NCBI GenBank assembly: GCA_964425745.1
Contig: CAYRNW010000002.1
Coordinates: 156,655-220,654 of the forward strand
DNA: 64,000 nt
Source of the DNA: CALCNS01 sp964425745
Lineage (GTDB): Bacteria; Bacillota; JAAYKD01
Reading direction: 5' to 3'
In this document: one piece after another, positions 27,001-29,162 of the stretch
How positions within the stretch are numbered: position 1 is the first letter of the stretch
Layout of the letters: every line of letters begins with the position of its first letter
The notes under the pieces: model-generated
Told to the model about the DNA's origin: nothing
The model's input: only the letters and a program-made list of their open reading frames with translations
Database searches by the model: none
Made by a program: the position numbers and the translations under genes

Positions 27001-27081
27001 GTCTTCTTCCTAGATGACTTCACCAAACTGAAACCATTATCAGAAAGTATTACCTATGAAGAGGCTTCTGGAGACGAGTAG
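1..27081 (+). CDS. Giant multidomain secreted/cell-surface protein, 5' end outside window
   Basis: The frame is open from base 1 to a TAG at 27079-27081, so the start lies upstream and at least 9,026 residues are encoded here. Order by nucleotide position: chitobiase/hexosaminidase C-terminal-like (CHB_HEX) repeats, about 450-1790; FN3 and Ig-like pairs to about 3075; ten Ig-like repeats, 3079-5805; alternating FN3 (IAPTVP..., WD/Y-rich strands) and Ig-like units to about 10470; one CARDB; PKD (WDFGNG, about 10940); four CARDBs to 12430; macroglobulin-like and NEW3-like segments; a carboxypeptidase-regulatory-like domain at 13813; a second PKD (WDFGDG, about 16570) with four CARDBs; a second regulatory-like domain at 19495; a helical region, 21640-23760; three more regulatory-like repeats, 25620-26350; and a C-terminal AVYDAAGKM domain. 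There is no SLH, LPXTG or hydrophobic tail here. These domains are typical of extracellular adhesins or matrix proteins; adhesion is inferred, and no catalytic domain is recognised. The signal peptide must lie upstream. Confidence 0.9.
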   Translation, partial: SYTLYNEQTGVTYDESKTLHFSAVTFDGSNQIDSYSGPVTMTYLIGAYVLTDTPPSTAIVLDENPYWYIDTRSTGAGNYGISFGLIRESSWGTSSWSIYDFAGNLIKRGQGEEYEGTQVHEVVQFGQGQYYLNLEYSNYRIGSPSIVKALDSIPVVSLPTGTYTEAQTVTLSLPADAPAGSQIYYKVDNVSWVDAYSNTGLYEAGTQITIRNDSAIYCYVKDDQDRIGPVNKVVYTFSGTLPTAPTSNLVNYGNYPEGTLLTLNAQEGKEIYYFFRKTEDYPTTYTIYAQGTKYTGSIPLTSLLVNPTSYYKDIYLYAVAIDSTSGLASGYLSQTYRYVVQGPTITPTPATSGITYVDAATQITVSHTLEGTIYYALNNNTDYPQWYYTYSTPIPLTTNTRIRTNIKYDSSNYSTISEAKFVVTASKEMPLREYVYAYAFKGEEGRYHISAATPGTYTITVSNEYPVEVWNQDKSQLLASRTSGWQDLVVDLPAGNSWIIVDNPTEMAESQYYVYVQRQVAPPVFSPEPTGEWQTAPESITITSPENATIHYNDGTWKSGTSPITITGLSEGTRYFSAYCEINSINSTYVYKTYYIDATPPYLEDLESSVYRFKYNISNSTWSYTSIGPAVSTLFDTVYIQSTGFKDATSGIAKLHYYASKDQGVTWQSIGSAALNEYSNIPNFMWNTHDFVGDTRVENVWLRIIVEDKAGLKSAADPKDVVDTFAYPFHIDNIPTVAPTNLTVTPGQGNVSLSWDSTYDYFYIYRAETLEALALQTEPIGYTNNKTYLDYLVTPSDTSKTFYYAVSAGDRDRNYKESAKTSSTGVSPLADTTNPTAAFGGEYVGPQSSFYWDVSDNVALGSVKVTITGASSSKIYTVTEFNSIRNHTQYFYPSTLADFGFTEGEYAITLEITDATGNTYTQSDSFIYDITPPLIPVTITASSLSGRIRLGWTPSASIDVRYYTIYRSETETGEYDYRTYTYDYQTTYDDSLASDVGQTYYYKIKVQDKAGNESDFTSTVSAVVGEFNPSLRIAVQPVPGQSLTLYYKDFPPEYYDSSLNGYVYENIEFYLDQETSPFRTVSNYSYGMDQERSISYTVPITMTGSHTIRAISRGASSDLDRTAMIRFTVTEYAPTLTLGVGSATPGSVVSYTLSDFAPVQYVYLYLNPDDSGTSSGNYLTYLYYYDEESYTANVTIPTTVTPGIYTLRAVQANSNLTAFATLEVTSPQATVTLSESYPPILGKTISIGGEGYKPYENVDIYVNDQPKLTQQVGYSGYLSRSMTLPDTLAGNSLTIVTVGQESQRMAVLSTAIQQNKPVLTLPESAILGSAFTVSATGYGAYERIRLYMDGSEISSNYATASGTTSFTYTLPLSTSTGRHSIELLDAAGNRVGGSLVVTRANLTLTPSGNPVLGSELSLIASDFKASETVTFTMNGVTLGNKTADASGIAIYTIASLAVSSNTYVFTASGSSGTAVSAWSAYTSDRLTVSYEGVLEPGKALSVGVSGLAAGATLKAFMNQQPSVFDPAIVADSSGNATFDLILPAGYVGESAQLLVCGEGSGNTYPWQTTDLPVSSVTASTTYSPATPSAGATLTFSASGFSSSDTINLWFEGKQVATATATATGTASLAWSIPLATKAGQYTFTLSGVNGHQYVKSNVTIAAYQPNISAPTSATAGEQITVSATGLADGELMFVSLNGTQVSNSPATATSSSAAASFIIPAHMAAGTYGLVITFNQSTAVVERTITIQGFTPALTTAQDESKTKANLTLAGFAVGEGVKVYFDNREITSAVTTVEGNPNFVIGSTGILNLVYSFPVSVTSGTHSFAVIGKVSHRMAYDTLDIEVSGQRVTMLNTDDRAEGKPGISMTLSADGFTPGVTVQVKFGDMDITPTQKITDSNGYYTASLNIPLGANDGLHTVQVLAPFVQELAQTTVRVDTIAPTVPVGSAIQAKRQITFQWEKVADADIDKYQVFRKLSSELSSAYVMTNEVSSTVSSVVHQLAAQTYPLVIGETYNYMVKSVDRLGNVSIGSTPVTATLLPDTANPVVEYMGGPYGGYYNGNYTLRGQAEFTPTISDDRQATSVTMAYSKDGSTFTSLPATALTYQGTSWSGTYLFRATVMLDTVAISQQAELGDGLYTIRLTALDAAGKSSVRTQQYYIDNTPPAAATAFTAADGAKNANLQWSYANSADVDYFLLSYGTDPANLNSTNYINNDQRSYQVNNLTAGTQYTFKLQARDYAGNLSSALSATATPFTDTIAPVIDATTINPAAKTRFGASASFNMKATDNVGVTAMNVYVAPKATGTFTQIDSNAYSFYNYGETKYIYLNNITLNGEYIVRFVALDAAGLESAPLDVEYLFDVTPPVVATPTATSVSGGILISWNKSTEADLYYYRLYRKAPGASNYSYFRYISPVSNVLPDGKIGYMDYQVTAGETYFYKVDAMDDLGNASNLDAAVAVSAQPGEFTLTLILSPTEGITPGKELTIQATGLRPYESASLSIDTKPFATVYANDKGEFSYGWSYIINTESGDHTLAMTTSSSNQTKSITFVSNATKLPAPGNLNAAPNVMSVTLTWDAVEGAYNYAVYRKAASENEFSLLTDKAYYRTYTDTSVSKDVVYTYEVAAIDRYGLIGNRSISAIAQPLPDNNPPTIGVLASSRNGEKLTLVATVSDDIRLQKIDFKYKVKGSADSTYMVITSVAITGDKKSASTSYEFSTEEWLQGEYTIQAVVWDTAGNQSEPKTIEVKVITDKPKAPTGLTATAAQMRVNLVWQAPIYEVGETLIEIARYNIYRKIGTAGEYQLLSTTTQLTYSDLKVELAKEYYYQIKSVSVFGVESLAVQTTTLVTPIADTTLPVITGFNPVANTRLGREITVSVIATDNVKVVSTEFFVVTTSGDVSIGKSDSGSITFHTKQYITEGDLTLKAIVKDAAGNSATQNVIYKADNVAPVAPILTAAPGELSVQLSWTMTVMPTDFSHYHVYLLADGVSPADHTDPPVAKVTVQLYKHNVTAESRFFVTAVDTLGNESVPSNVAVAAPGLDATPPVISSLTPGNRTTVRSDITLLAAATDNVGIDTYTFEAIAMEEDPETGSLAIQSEASWIEVGLIPAASGSSTGSTPWNTRDVRVTPTGPVAKYPDGFYTLRVTAKDKVGNLASKSEVVKVANNPPLPPEGLRADAGEWRLMISWKPFTGTDVAGYVVERAVKNAGDADYGVFSEVSRTTSNIYINTLLNPLHQYSYRVAMINDLGNIGPWATVSDQRPMEQTSKPNIMKMIPTDSQRFNATLQLGLQMQDEVAVDHVDLYYYYIGESSFGDLPAPDVNYTKFHTISGDDIQYTRIETSETDVFGTQAYVASYNWDTSLLAQGLYAVKAVAVNKGNQSSTYVKKYFKDTTPPDAPTDVVISDPATGKTLNLVWSSGADVKFYEVWRSTDSDEVFTHNTTGTSGTYTRISQPRSAVYSDTGLTDNTLYYYHVVTVDTAGNVSTPSIRNQGTPTAKSDLGIHAIYTEPAVVIAGRNNVLKASLRNDGNARATGEVEFYYHNGMAYVSVGKVAVNLAANLGGEATLTWAAPSDLGANLSLQATIITDATTVDTGGENNVFQRDTILTNQPPIASIILPAGNQFDSGILYTFTATNADSTASKDPDGRIIQYSWDFGNGKKAEGASATTQYVLPGLYTVTLTVKDNNNAVTTTTTPFTVGDTRPDLYVESIRWTPEETKEGDVVVITAVVGNKGLGDARLGFLTGFYIDNQYMGYTKIDVDSNNVSLAQGKTTEVSFNYVATAGVHVVKVVANDILDTLKETDKGNNNRSAVLSNLQISFADVGVESVSWVPEGNVFDTQQPFAYRAVIKNYGDKAADNFGVSIYIDDEYRGRQVIPTLAIGASQTLNYYVVPKAGVHKVEIKVDDLNPVLIEENTTNNNMSIITEAFRVVYPEIVVGDITWKPTETTLTEGTSITFDAKLINNSTINITDTFQVHAAMDGRVFKTITVDGIKAGEVKTVSAKWAAIGGEHTYKIIVDAKKEVIDPDKTVEKSITLPTLSILYPNLHISNVTYSPLNVEYGKAVSFLVSVNNQSVATAFKRFSVGLFVDGKSVAAAEIDGIRGYSTVPVVITWTPNKAGPMTFQILVDSMNVLNLEKPSEGIRRVWTTSIDVKQALTMKASPNKQEEDDDFLAVLYTTADGFVPLKAQLFHESISALPLTPDQDAQVTYTLKQGETLKLSGSLAYNAIERAFMYQMPISGDLTTGTYTLEMIGSAGVDSISNLCNIRIVQSGVVTVETNKTEYKLGEIVRVSGRFMMGGQPAANERVVLDFQLLPRLPEPLLGRDAKGNEIFLVWSAEEIIFVTTDAEGYYSYNFVPFTGEAGDWQILAFGYQKFLGTGSQANIKVWGMASSPASLTLVASKNTQFSKEILFRHASPKNPDGDPLTGVTAMLIPTSANVGVSATLDTSNMMRVLSPGAETGVILNVSAGLDCDEVATYDIVFSSDQGATCKTKVTLNLRPATPIPVTDLKTVTVGVNPEGNVSRVVTVTNKGKGYLDGLKVTLPENIPWVSVNSIARTRLAPNESTTFVINFAPAAGVALGQYQDKIVVSDSTGKFFANVGINAEVSSAKTGGISFRVVDDVGSKVANAEITIVSKEPYTSVTGGVESQYYPFFNARTDANGIAQFYEKPLGDYDLVVMAQGRRKFVSECSVMPSAGAPFMDITMQNEPISIEWTVIPTTIVDEYEIKLELTFGAQIPAPAFGFNPPWVNVPKNVTEPIVIEANVVNTGLIAITDVVASVVRGDKGATGISIIGGGYLGEIPAHSSARIRLQVQPGVYNLPFTKDSSGNPLNFIKLEGTYVSFDPDTGLPVDPAMMISGRLPMYNPSETSVKLDVRMPDAPGKVVQEELKLPEGQIEELRYIANSGANREELLKEGGGTAYEIVQLSLSQKATLERQAFDATLKITNGYPEYALQNLRVDVTVTDEDGVDVTNKNFVIATGLQGISDVDGNGSLAAGTAMTATWQIIPGSDLGGTTMAGKIYYAKALISYYVNGRLVQTQTDGVAITILPQPKLTLNYFVPHNILSNTPFKLAVTVENSGYGEARNLNIDSGQLQITANQAGLLTDFEILSSSFGTNAGNTFRLEFGNIAPATYSETTDPITNEVIGTWTPTKVTGYWVVRWVLPVEGDEEPYKGEFRDFKATLTHKDYKGVQLNPLIVGVTTRIIGKEDVLSGEFADGAMAVVNEGNTGFPDYLMNLDSGLRIPIFVPDQVTTTAPYSDGATSMQVKTAKPATTLDYNSVRYQIVMIPEPLGSANISAVKRGLSADDAAPVTLAFSNYWKDYGNIYIVDQIPVKYEADGSRTFLDAWYTVEFGSGVKLGDFGYSRFVYTVAEPGDPNGVYIGVESAGKFVKDTVFYDTGIDPDEGEESLRLRVMLDNRSKNVESGSILFTVKDAKGTVVHNSETAFSNLQPYFTQYVFCDAWTPAKGGTYTVTAELKAGGSLTGRKVTGDVVINSLPYSNAGADFSVIVNQPARFDASRSYDKDGTITSYVWDFGDGESGFGLTPTHTYIKSGSYKVKLFVMDDNLSTTWPPTLVGGIPVASEVTDQNEFSVMQITVLENRPDLFVESVTFSDDTPDESTPFTVTAKIRNGTSQGIAGGLQPTPGPFLVGFYMDDIYQGYVRVEDTINVDTTKDVAFQMTMPAGGAAHKISAVANDLGKYIEEADFDNNRRDEVINGTQTAFADLVLTSMTVGTTSGSTVAWNAGVPITIQVKNEGSAAAGNFKVLTYANETLIASDFVPGLAAAATTTLNFSWKPDETGNYTIRSIVDGPVSVVVEMDETNNSKQQELKEIIVTYPDLIVENVRTSLTGSIVPQGTNVVLFASIKNVGKADANVPNRAYFYMDQRFIGAAEVIPTGSLAKDASATVSVVWKNPDYAGREILVIVDPDNKVKESNEGNNSGSYIFATPIEVTQAQLEVVSLVTNQTGLVYGSNATSVITIRNSGDRDITTPFDTSLYVKNSKLPDQTVESLPAGAETTLTYTWKADQTPTGSYTLRAFTDSKTAIVMGNRSLATKTELVTIGHGLMLTPIWDVTSFSTDQNPALKLQVNSSETPWSPLATGTVTAQLVKLTVSGETTTEEIVGTAIALTYDSTEGLYKATLAAPTTAGNYRIKYEVSAAGMSATRNSDILFSNNFKVQLTNTDQQSYGVGQSLNATGLVTDEAGAGVASVALTVQVIGEETWKFSGTSSADGSFTIPVKLPSDSGGAYTMRVMAIKDGVTKQSNNVIFFLDGFHIALTPKVSIVQGYDKTLGGFVHNLGVTAQSGVQLAFEDVPAKLSISNVLVLNADIPAESEAEFQIKLAAAADLAVGTYPIKVTAGNATYTLTVDILEAKPEYSINLIGEAEANNPNLVRDTLAMSLRQNEMKSSVIQVTNSGTAAITGLTVECDLPFVRFSATPEGGYTIQPSNKGYTIRDEEGRASIVVTASPSSAVRTGLYNGKIILTSTNLNLSPKVIPIIISVGNESVATLTYEVRNNNHVVQADATVRLVGVVAQKNPVIHEAKTNAEGQVTFTNIPAGPYQLIVSKEFHTTLETAVDIPALIDRVPQIVTLTKQLISIGFDAEEESYVFSSSTQSVGYDSVLYKAKQLVESTEPQIQPNLPADEQQFWYRSGLAMNQISFRNPSTTIALNDVQVEIIEGSGKLPVNTFTLKTDMGKSPVRYLGDMAPGQVVDQIWYMDLNRVFVMATVSETATPGIFLLTFDGTKVTQAMVDAYFSANDPVGDGSVKLVTGSYTEGGNTFQVQVQANSDQTYNEPMDRIPVYYGNQAYFFDGTLKATGKRADTGAVVETLVPIRVFYLPPHYEIWGSGRGGGEDESGERSYADAYAENPGLEPTISMEAAFPANNGKLRVIKYSQNFLKEMGYGAPEIPEEATGSADMSFGFASGAGFASQAVGIKMSMTNTSDLAPMKDLKVRLVLTDMGYDSNGQLLPGGSLVYPKVNIIATTSQGSAVSVDGYTVTIPELKINETLKLEAQMKMDEIEDIYSYIAEINPAISELLKEQPTGKIYARFEYEYTEKEDKSDMDTLATEDPLKDLFRQLNSGSREFALKEQPKIYISYNLEQKSGDLFELIATVSNLGEGIAEGVYVNSPVMPETDYKFIVVSGTSSKATSLKDGMVQLGTLYRGQTERVYFTLRRIEATKATIGTKQSLGKLAQMPSMPVKSQISGNMVVTPMKMEAMNTAKAQSNFAAINTELGFLKDNIERIVDKTVSELARSVLDQYDYARTLTGAVGISQVYDMTAGIANLIGWMKSIYELPQKLKDSFSSGSEELQELLKGKTLDWNDYRLFAATEQAYQSYGTQLFNVFTKGVSEFNKYFGNSYNDYKTAASDAWNLYSDAKKSIQVVEEMADYEVAANQAMETLQNAAKQIEAATLTYSSSERDRLTKEGQNYLETAIQQINRANEIKNKNMSFFQKLADSGTQGWIGGETTRAYEAAARAWVNEVELSMQKILKDIAVKLQAIVNVNQLVEAAEGLKTSASAMTSISKEAQQVLDATNKMLNDIGYKPNQSVVEYLSSLGKSYAVVEYAKSWLSSKLQIVDLAALQNISKTTPTLVRNLGNLAQSIRDEASPTVTKVVDMIFASIFPNNTAVAKAKYGEAFKTEFVENAPNLDFKSQTFVVYAITQAIKLSAHQVIDLDAYDKAMKQLAAANIVNSQAQMDAAVNAATRKSNVFRMVDEAQVDIDLIMQMVQGYIDQDAFVTAYYPSSQVLAYVKSLNTQLRAMFTSNGSTLLPNTRIGRYRNLWIYTADGMDLIPEQITLYEVYQLQMAVDQTIADGYDAVYKRHILNQIKDIETRLTVTSAALGMFSAMGPIASTLSGIAGTAAQMISTKDMTKAMDSLDATILTKLAKHIGELAVNTTLMVNKEVSIASSLLGVFNTLEKWRKVDPELPIIVLAHSASDVVLEEDRLEGASQVSITLRNDHSGTIMAAPMVEIYDSYGMVSAVQMQAKSLAPGQSLTWTDTVFVPHNALRDSGGYIAVFTFDASEAETMTIAPIYGPFTTVFNAHNRATLEKMKVDDPSDNTQTVVVSAQPMGGYLDGKDGEVMDSETVTVNKSAGTILRIFAASTADSGVTLTVKDANQNVVSAYGDLINPGDFILIDTSSAGSYTVTVTNTDLVERGYALQVVEHPNYGAVAGVYATGTHIQAVQNTEGDWQATIPVSIYETGLVSGFENVTFALPELVKSDDATVKITTSEISLMNAGLQVFEDPDTGIKTFGNPTALTQPFDLYAGFGRSVNVVIKPSSTAVSGTYNGNLVLTINPTNDNFNLSYSTEGWIDNNDGTYSKTIPIIFVLDAGIPATPTMAAQLKTGTNNIVVASGTGVPGERVYIQSTAPGSVTPAVSDPTRGAVIVDSFGNYSVEMPFEVTPDFLTITNGEVQLYAKAEGSNGAFSANTALVKVVIGAFDTTAPIITLEKPYTGVELSSPVSTIQFKVFDGESIVDEDTISVSIDDGAAVTATYNRYSSLYEVTLATPLTSGTHSLRITAQNEMNLLATSDYAIILGSSISATVTVTANAVAVEGATVNINGQNLTTGANGIVSVELAAGTYNYSVNKTGYMQVSGTKTISAADFNIAVELVASANVTYTFKDAANTALATVALTLTNKTSGTSYTAAVSDSAGTTSLQVPLGTYTYNIVRVGYVTRSSTTDQTDLVVTADTTQNITLQNDTSASFSMVLNIKDQLGVNLGANSGLAVKLIDSNSKEESLTPTQGSVNKFLTTGNYSAVISATGYKPLTVSVPVLGANVTQNITLMPNGFTYDYANEKLNIDDTYLVNTKADFTGTVVGITDSIIPGTVLYIKPTGGAALPIQIPERPAAPSQPSITQTGDQSLALQTIAGAEYSFDGTTWQDSPNFSGLENFKALSFLVRFKATTEVFASGSARVTTTLYPQKIYMRQLAIDGINKQVNFTLGNYSGANSLGGTLFVAVYDAAGKMIEMKTMLSNAIDNEQEVQKSIALANAGSGSRYKVFFLDDFTKLKPLSESITYEEASGDE
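3079..5805 (+). repeat. Ten tandem Ig-like repeats inside the giant protein
   Basis: About ten consecutive units of roughly 91 residues share the pattern (L/V)(T/S)-x-G-x(6-8)-G-(Y/F)-x(3)-E-x-(V/I)-x-(L/V)-(Y/F)-(M/V)-(N/D)-G. Examples are the segments around ILGKTISIGGEGYKPYENV, ILGSAFTVSATGYGAYERI and SAGATLTFSASGFSSSDTI. The units diverge strongly at nucleotide level, so this is an old amplification and not a recent slippage repeat. It is likely a stalk of stacked beta-sandwiches. Confidence 0.7.
10804..14125 (+). repeat. Supra-domain repeat, copy A (PKD, 4x CARDB, macroglobulin-like, NEW3-like, regulatory-like)
   Basis: The order is PKD (NQPPIAS at 10804, WDFGNG), then CARDB units starting near 11086 (RPDLYVES), 11440, 11770 and 12110, a macroglobulin-like unit (TEYKLGEIVRVSGRF, about 12815), a NEW3-like unit (about 13500-13800) and a carboxypeptidase-regulatory-like domain (GGISFRVVDD, 13813). 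The same order and spacing recur about 5.68 kb downstream (copy B). CARDBs 1 and 2 keep the E-x(3-5)-NN signature, while 3 and 4 have lost it. Confidence 0.75.
16468..19785 (+). repeat. Supra-domain repeat, copy B (PKD, 4x CARDB, macroglobulin-like, NEW3-like, regulatory-like)
   Basis: PKD starts near 16468 (WDFGDGESG), the first CARDB at 16783 (RPDLFVES), and further CARDBs near 17150, 17490 and 17845. A macroglobulin-like unit follows (QQSYGVGQSLNATGLV, about 18535), then a NEW3-like unit and a regulatory-like domain at 19495 (TLTYEVRNNN). Landmarks are offset from copy A by 5.66-5.70 kb and the copy lengths are nearly identical (3,318 versus 3,322 bases). This supports an ancient block duplication. 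Confidence 0.75.
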
Positions 27082-27092
27082 TTTAAACAAGG

Positions 27093-27131
27093 AAAAACAG
27101 GATGTCCCGTATTCGGGACATCCTGTTTTTT
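27093..27131. terminator. Bidirectional rho-independent terminator
   Basis: A 17-bp perfect stem (27093-27109 with 27114-27130) and a TATT loop are flanked by A-runs and T-runs on both sides. It lies 11 bases after the giant gene's stop and 11 bases from the stop of the convergent glycosyltransferase gene, so it serves both. Confidence 0.92.
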
Positions 27132-27141
27132 GGCTGGAATC

Positions 27142-28269
27142 TTATTTGTTCTTTTCTTCATACCAATGAATCGCAAAATCACAAAGCTCAGTAGTGCCAT
27201 GGCACTTTCCTAATACATCAATCGCATTGCGTATGGTCTCTACCCTCCGCGGATGAGAAAACAAATTATAGACTGCTTCATCTACCGAGAAAGTCTCTGT
27301 AGCATAGAGTGCTAGACCATTGTTAAGCATGAATTCTACGTTTCGGTGCTCTTGTCCAGGAATGGGATTAATCATAATCATAGGTAAACCCTTTGCTAAT
27401 GCCTCAGATGTGGTCAGACCACCTGGTTTTGTGATGATACAATCGCTTGCGTCCATCATCACATCCACATTGTTAACATAACCATAGATGCGAAAGTCTT
27501 TTTTAAGCTTCATTTGTTTCAGTTCGCGGTAAAGGCTTTTGTTGTTACCACATACGACCAGGGCTTGAAAATCCAAGGGGAGACAATCCAACTGCTCAAT
27601 GGTTTTTTCAATGTTTCCATACCCCATGGAGCCACTCATCACCATGAGCGTGCGTTTGTTTGGATCAAGCTCAAGGAGTGCTCGCGCTTCTTTGCGATCC
27701 ATTCGTACCGAAAATTTAGGGTGCACCGGAATGCCAATGGCTAACATTTTTTCCAAAGGAATTTTCTTTCGTTGCAGCCCATACGCCAATAAATCGCTGC
27801 CAACCACAAAATAGTCTAAATTAGCCGTCTCTTGCCAGAGTGGATGAATGGTGTAATCGGTTATGATGTTTATGGTTAAGGTGTTATCGAGGAGTTTATT
27901 GGTCCGCATGGCACTCAACATACAAGAAGCTAACACATGGGTGCTGATAATCACATCGGCATGATGACCGGTAATGGCATCTTGAACTTCTCTGCTGAGT
28001 ACTTTGTTCACCAAACGAGTAATCGAATACTTTGAGGAAGGTTCCGTGACACGATCCATCATCTGATAAATTTTATGATACGCCCTTGGGGCATAAGTGG
28101 TACTGAGCAGATACCCCCTGGATAAGGTTAGGTTGACTAAGCTGCTGATTTCGCCAACCACATCCATGATTTCGCACTCCACACCCTGCTGAATAAACTG
28201 ATCTGCCACGGCCTTTGCGGTAGCAAAATGTCCTTGGCCAGTGGAGACCGATAAGATTAAAACCTTCAT
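27142..28269 (-). CDS. MGDG synthase/UgtP-like glycosyltransferase
   Basis: 375 aa. The N-terminus LILSVSTGQGHFATAKAV matches the MGDG-synthase-type donor/acceptor domain (first ~170 residues) with its glycine-rich GxGH loop. The C-terminal half carries the GT28-type nucleotide-sugar site (VMSGSMGYGNIEKTI; TKPGGLTTSEALAKGLPMI; PIPGQEHRN). Family members transfer a hexose from a UDP-sugar to diacylglycerol (UgtP/YpfP) to make membrane glycolipids at the cytoplasmic face. No transmembrane segment is apparent, as expected for a peripheral enzyme. The ATG has a GAGGTGAG ribosome binding site embedded in the stop region of the upstream gene, a gap of only 9 bases, so it is the last gene of a three-gene reverse operon. 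The exact acceptor and sugar cannot be read from sequence. Confidence 0.8.
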   Translation of the reverse strand: MKVLILSVSTGQGHFATAKAVADQFIQQGVECEIMDVVGEISSLVNLTLSRGYLLSTTYAPRAYHKIYQMMDRVTEPSSKYSITRLVNKVLSREVQDAITGHHADVIISTHVLASCMLSAMRTNKLLDNTLTINIITDYTIHPLWQETANLDYFVVGSDLLAYGLQRKKIPLEKMLAIGIPVHPKFSVRMDRKEARALLELDPNKRTLMVMSGSMGYGNIEKTIEQLDCLPLDFQALVVCGNNKSLYRELKQMKLKKDFRIYGYVNNVDVMMDASDCIITKPGGLTTSEALAKGLPMIMINPIPGQEHRNVEFMLNNGLALYATETFSVDEAVYNLFSHPRRVETIRNAIDVLGKCHGTTELCDFAIHWYEEKNK

Positions 28270-28278
28270 TTTCTCACC

Positions 28279-29157
28279 TCATTTGATTTCGGTTGCATCT
28301 GCCGGTAAATTTCGAATCTGATTCACAAAACCAACACTGTTTTCTCTCTGATCTGTATCAAACCGATAGCCTCGTGCGGCTGCAACTTCCAATGCAAGTT
28401 CATGCACTAAGGCCTCCATAGTAAACAGGGCATTCCAAATTTCTTCTTTGTTTCCACTGGGGTAGGTTTCATAGACACGTTGCATCATCGCTACAGGGAG
28501 ATAACAAGGTAAGTACTTCCCTGCTTTGCCGGTGGAGATTCCCCAGCCATGATCAAGTCCAACTTTCCAATTTAACAAGGTCAACAACTTGGGACGCAAA
28601 TACTGAAAACAATCCAGTGCATAAAGTAATTCGTTTCTCCACAAGCCTTTTGCAACATAGGGAAGCACCCAGTAAAAATCGTTGCATCGAGCAAAGAAAA
28701 TTTCGTCAGTAGGAGGTTTAATCCAATAATCTCGATCAGAAGTTGGAGGTATGGTGGGGAGATAATCGGCGCGGTCCCATAAGGGAATCGTGAGCGAATC
28801 TGTGCCATATTCGTCTCGCATGACTTCTGGCGTTTGTAAGGTCAAGTCAATGCGAGTGCCATCGGTGAACTGCATTAACCAGGCATAGCGTTGATCAAAA
28901 TCGAAGTGCCCCCCTAAAATCGTATCAAGTTGGTCAGGCTCTTCTTTTAATAACAGTTCTCCAAAACGGTCAATCCAATGGGGATCCTCCAAAAACGAAC
29001 GAAGTTCCGTTACGACATAAACGATATCATAATCCTGAAAAAGATCCCTAGGAGCATTTGGGTTTGCCCGAGAGCCATTCATGTAAACGGCTAAAATTCG
29101 TTCATCCTCCTTGGCTGTGTTCAGAATCAAATCCATCATCTCTTGATTGGTGCGCAT
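28279..29157 (-). CDS. ANT(6)-like nucleotidyltransferase (aminoglycoside 6-adenylyltransferase family)
   Basis: About 292 aa. The nucleotidyltransferase signature GS-x(13)-DYDI (GSRANPNAPRDLFQDYDIVY) lies near the N-terminus, followed by the conserved helical C-terminal part of the AadK/ANT(6) family (WGISTGKAGKYL region). Known members adenylylate streptomycin, but many chromosomal homologues have unproven substrates, so resistance is an inference. I place the start at 29157 because an AAAGGA ribosome binding site sits 8 bases upstream. An in-frame ATG at 29166 overlaps the aldolase stop as ATGA and could also be used by coupled translation. It lies between the aldolase and glycosyltransferase genes in one tight operon. 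Confidence 0.8.
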   Translation of the reverse strand: MRTNQEMMDLILNTAKEDERILAVYMNGSRANPNAPRDLFQDYDIVYVVTELRSFLEDPHWIDRFGELLLKEEPDQLDTILGGHFDFDQRYAWLMQFTDGTRIDLTLQTPEVMRDEYGTDSLTIPLWDRADYLPTIPPTSDRDYWIKPPTDEIFFARCNDFYWVLPYVAKGLWRNELLYALDCFQYLRPKLLTLLNWKVGLDHGWGISTGKAGKYLPCYLPVAMMQRVYETYPSGNKEEIWNALFTMEALVHELALEVAAARGYRFDTDQRENSVGFVNQIRNLPADATEIK

Positions 29158-29162
29158 GGAAT

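Noticed and set aside
1..27081. CRISPR array or satellite repeat as an explanation for the repetitiveness
   Set aside because: The repeats are diverged protein domains of 80-100 residues with no identical short direct repeats or spacers.
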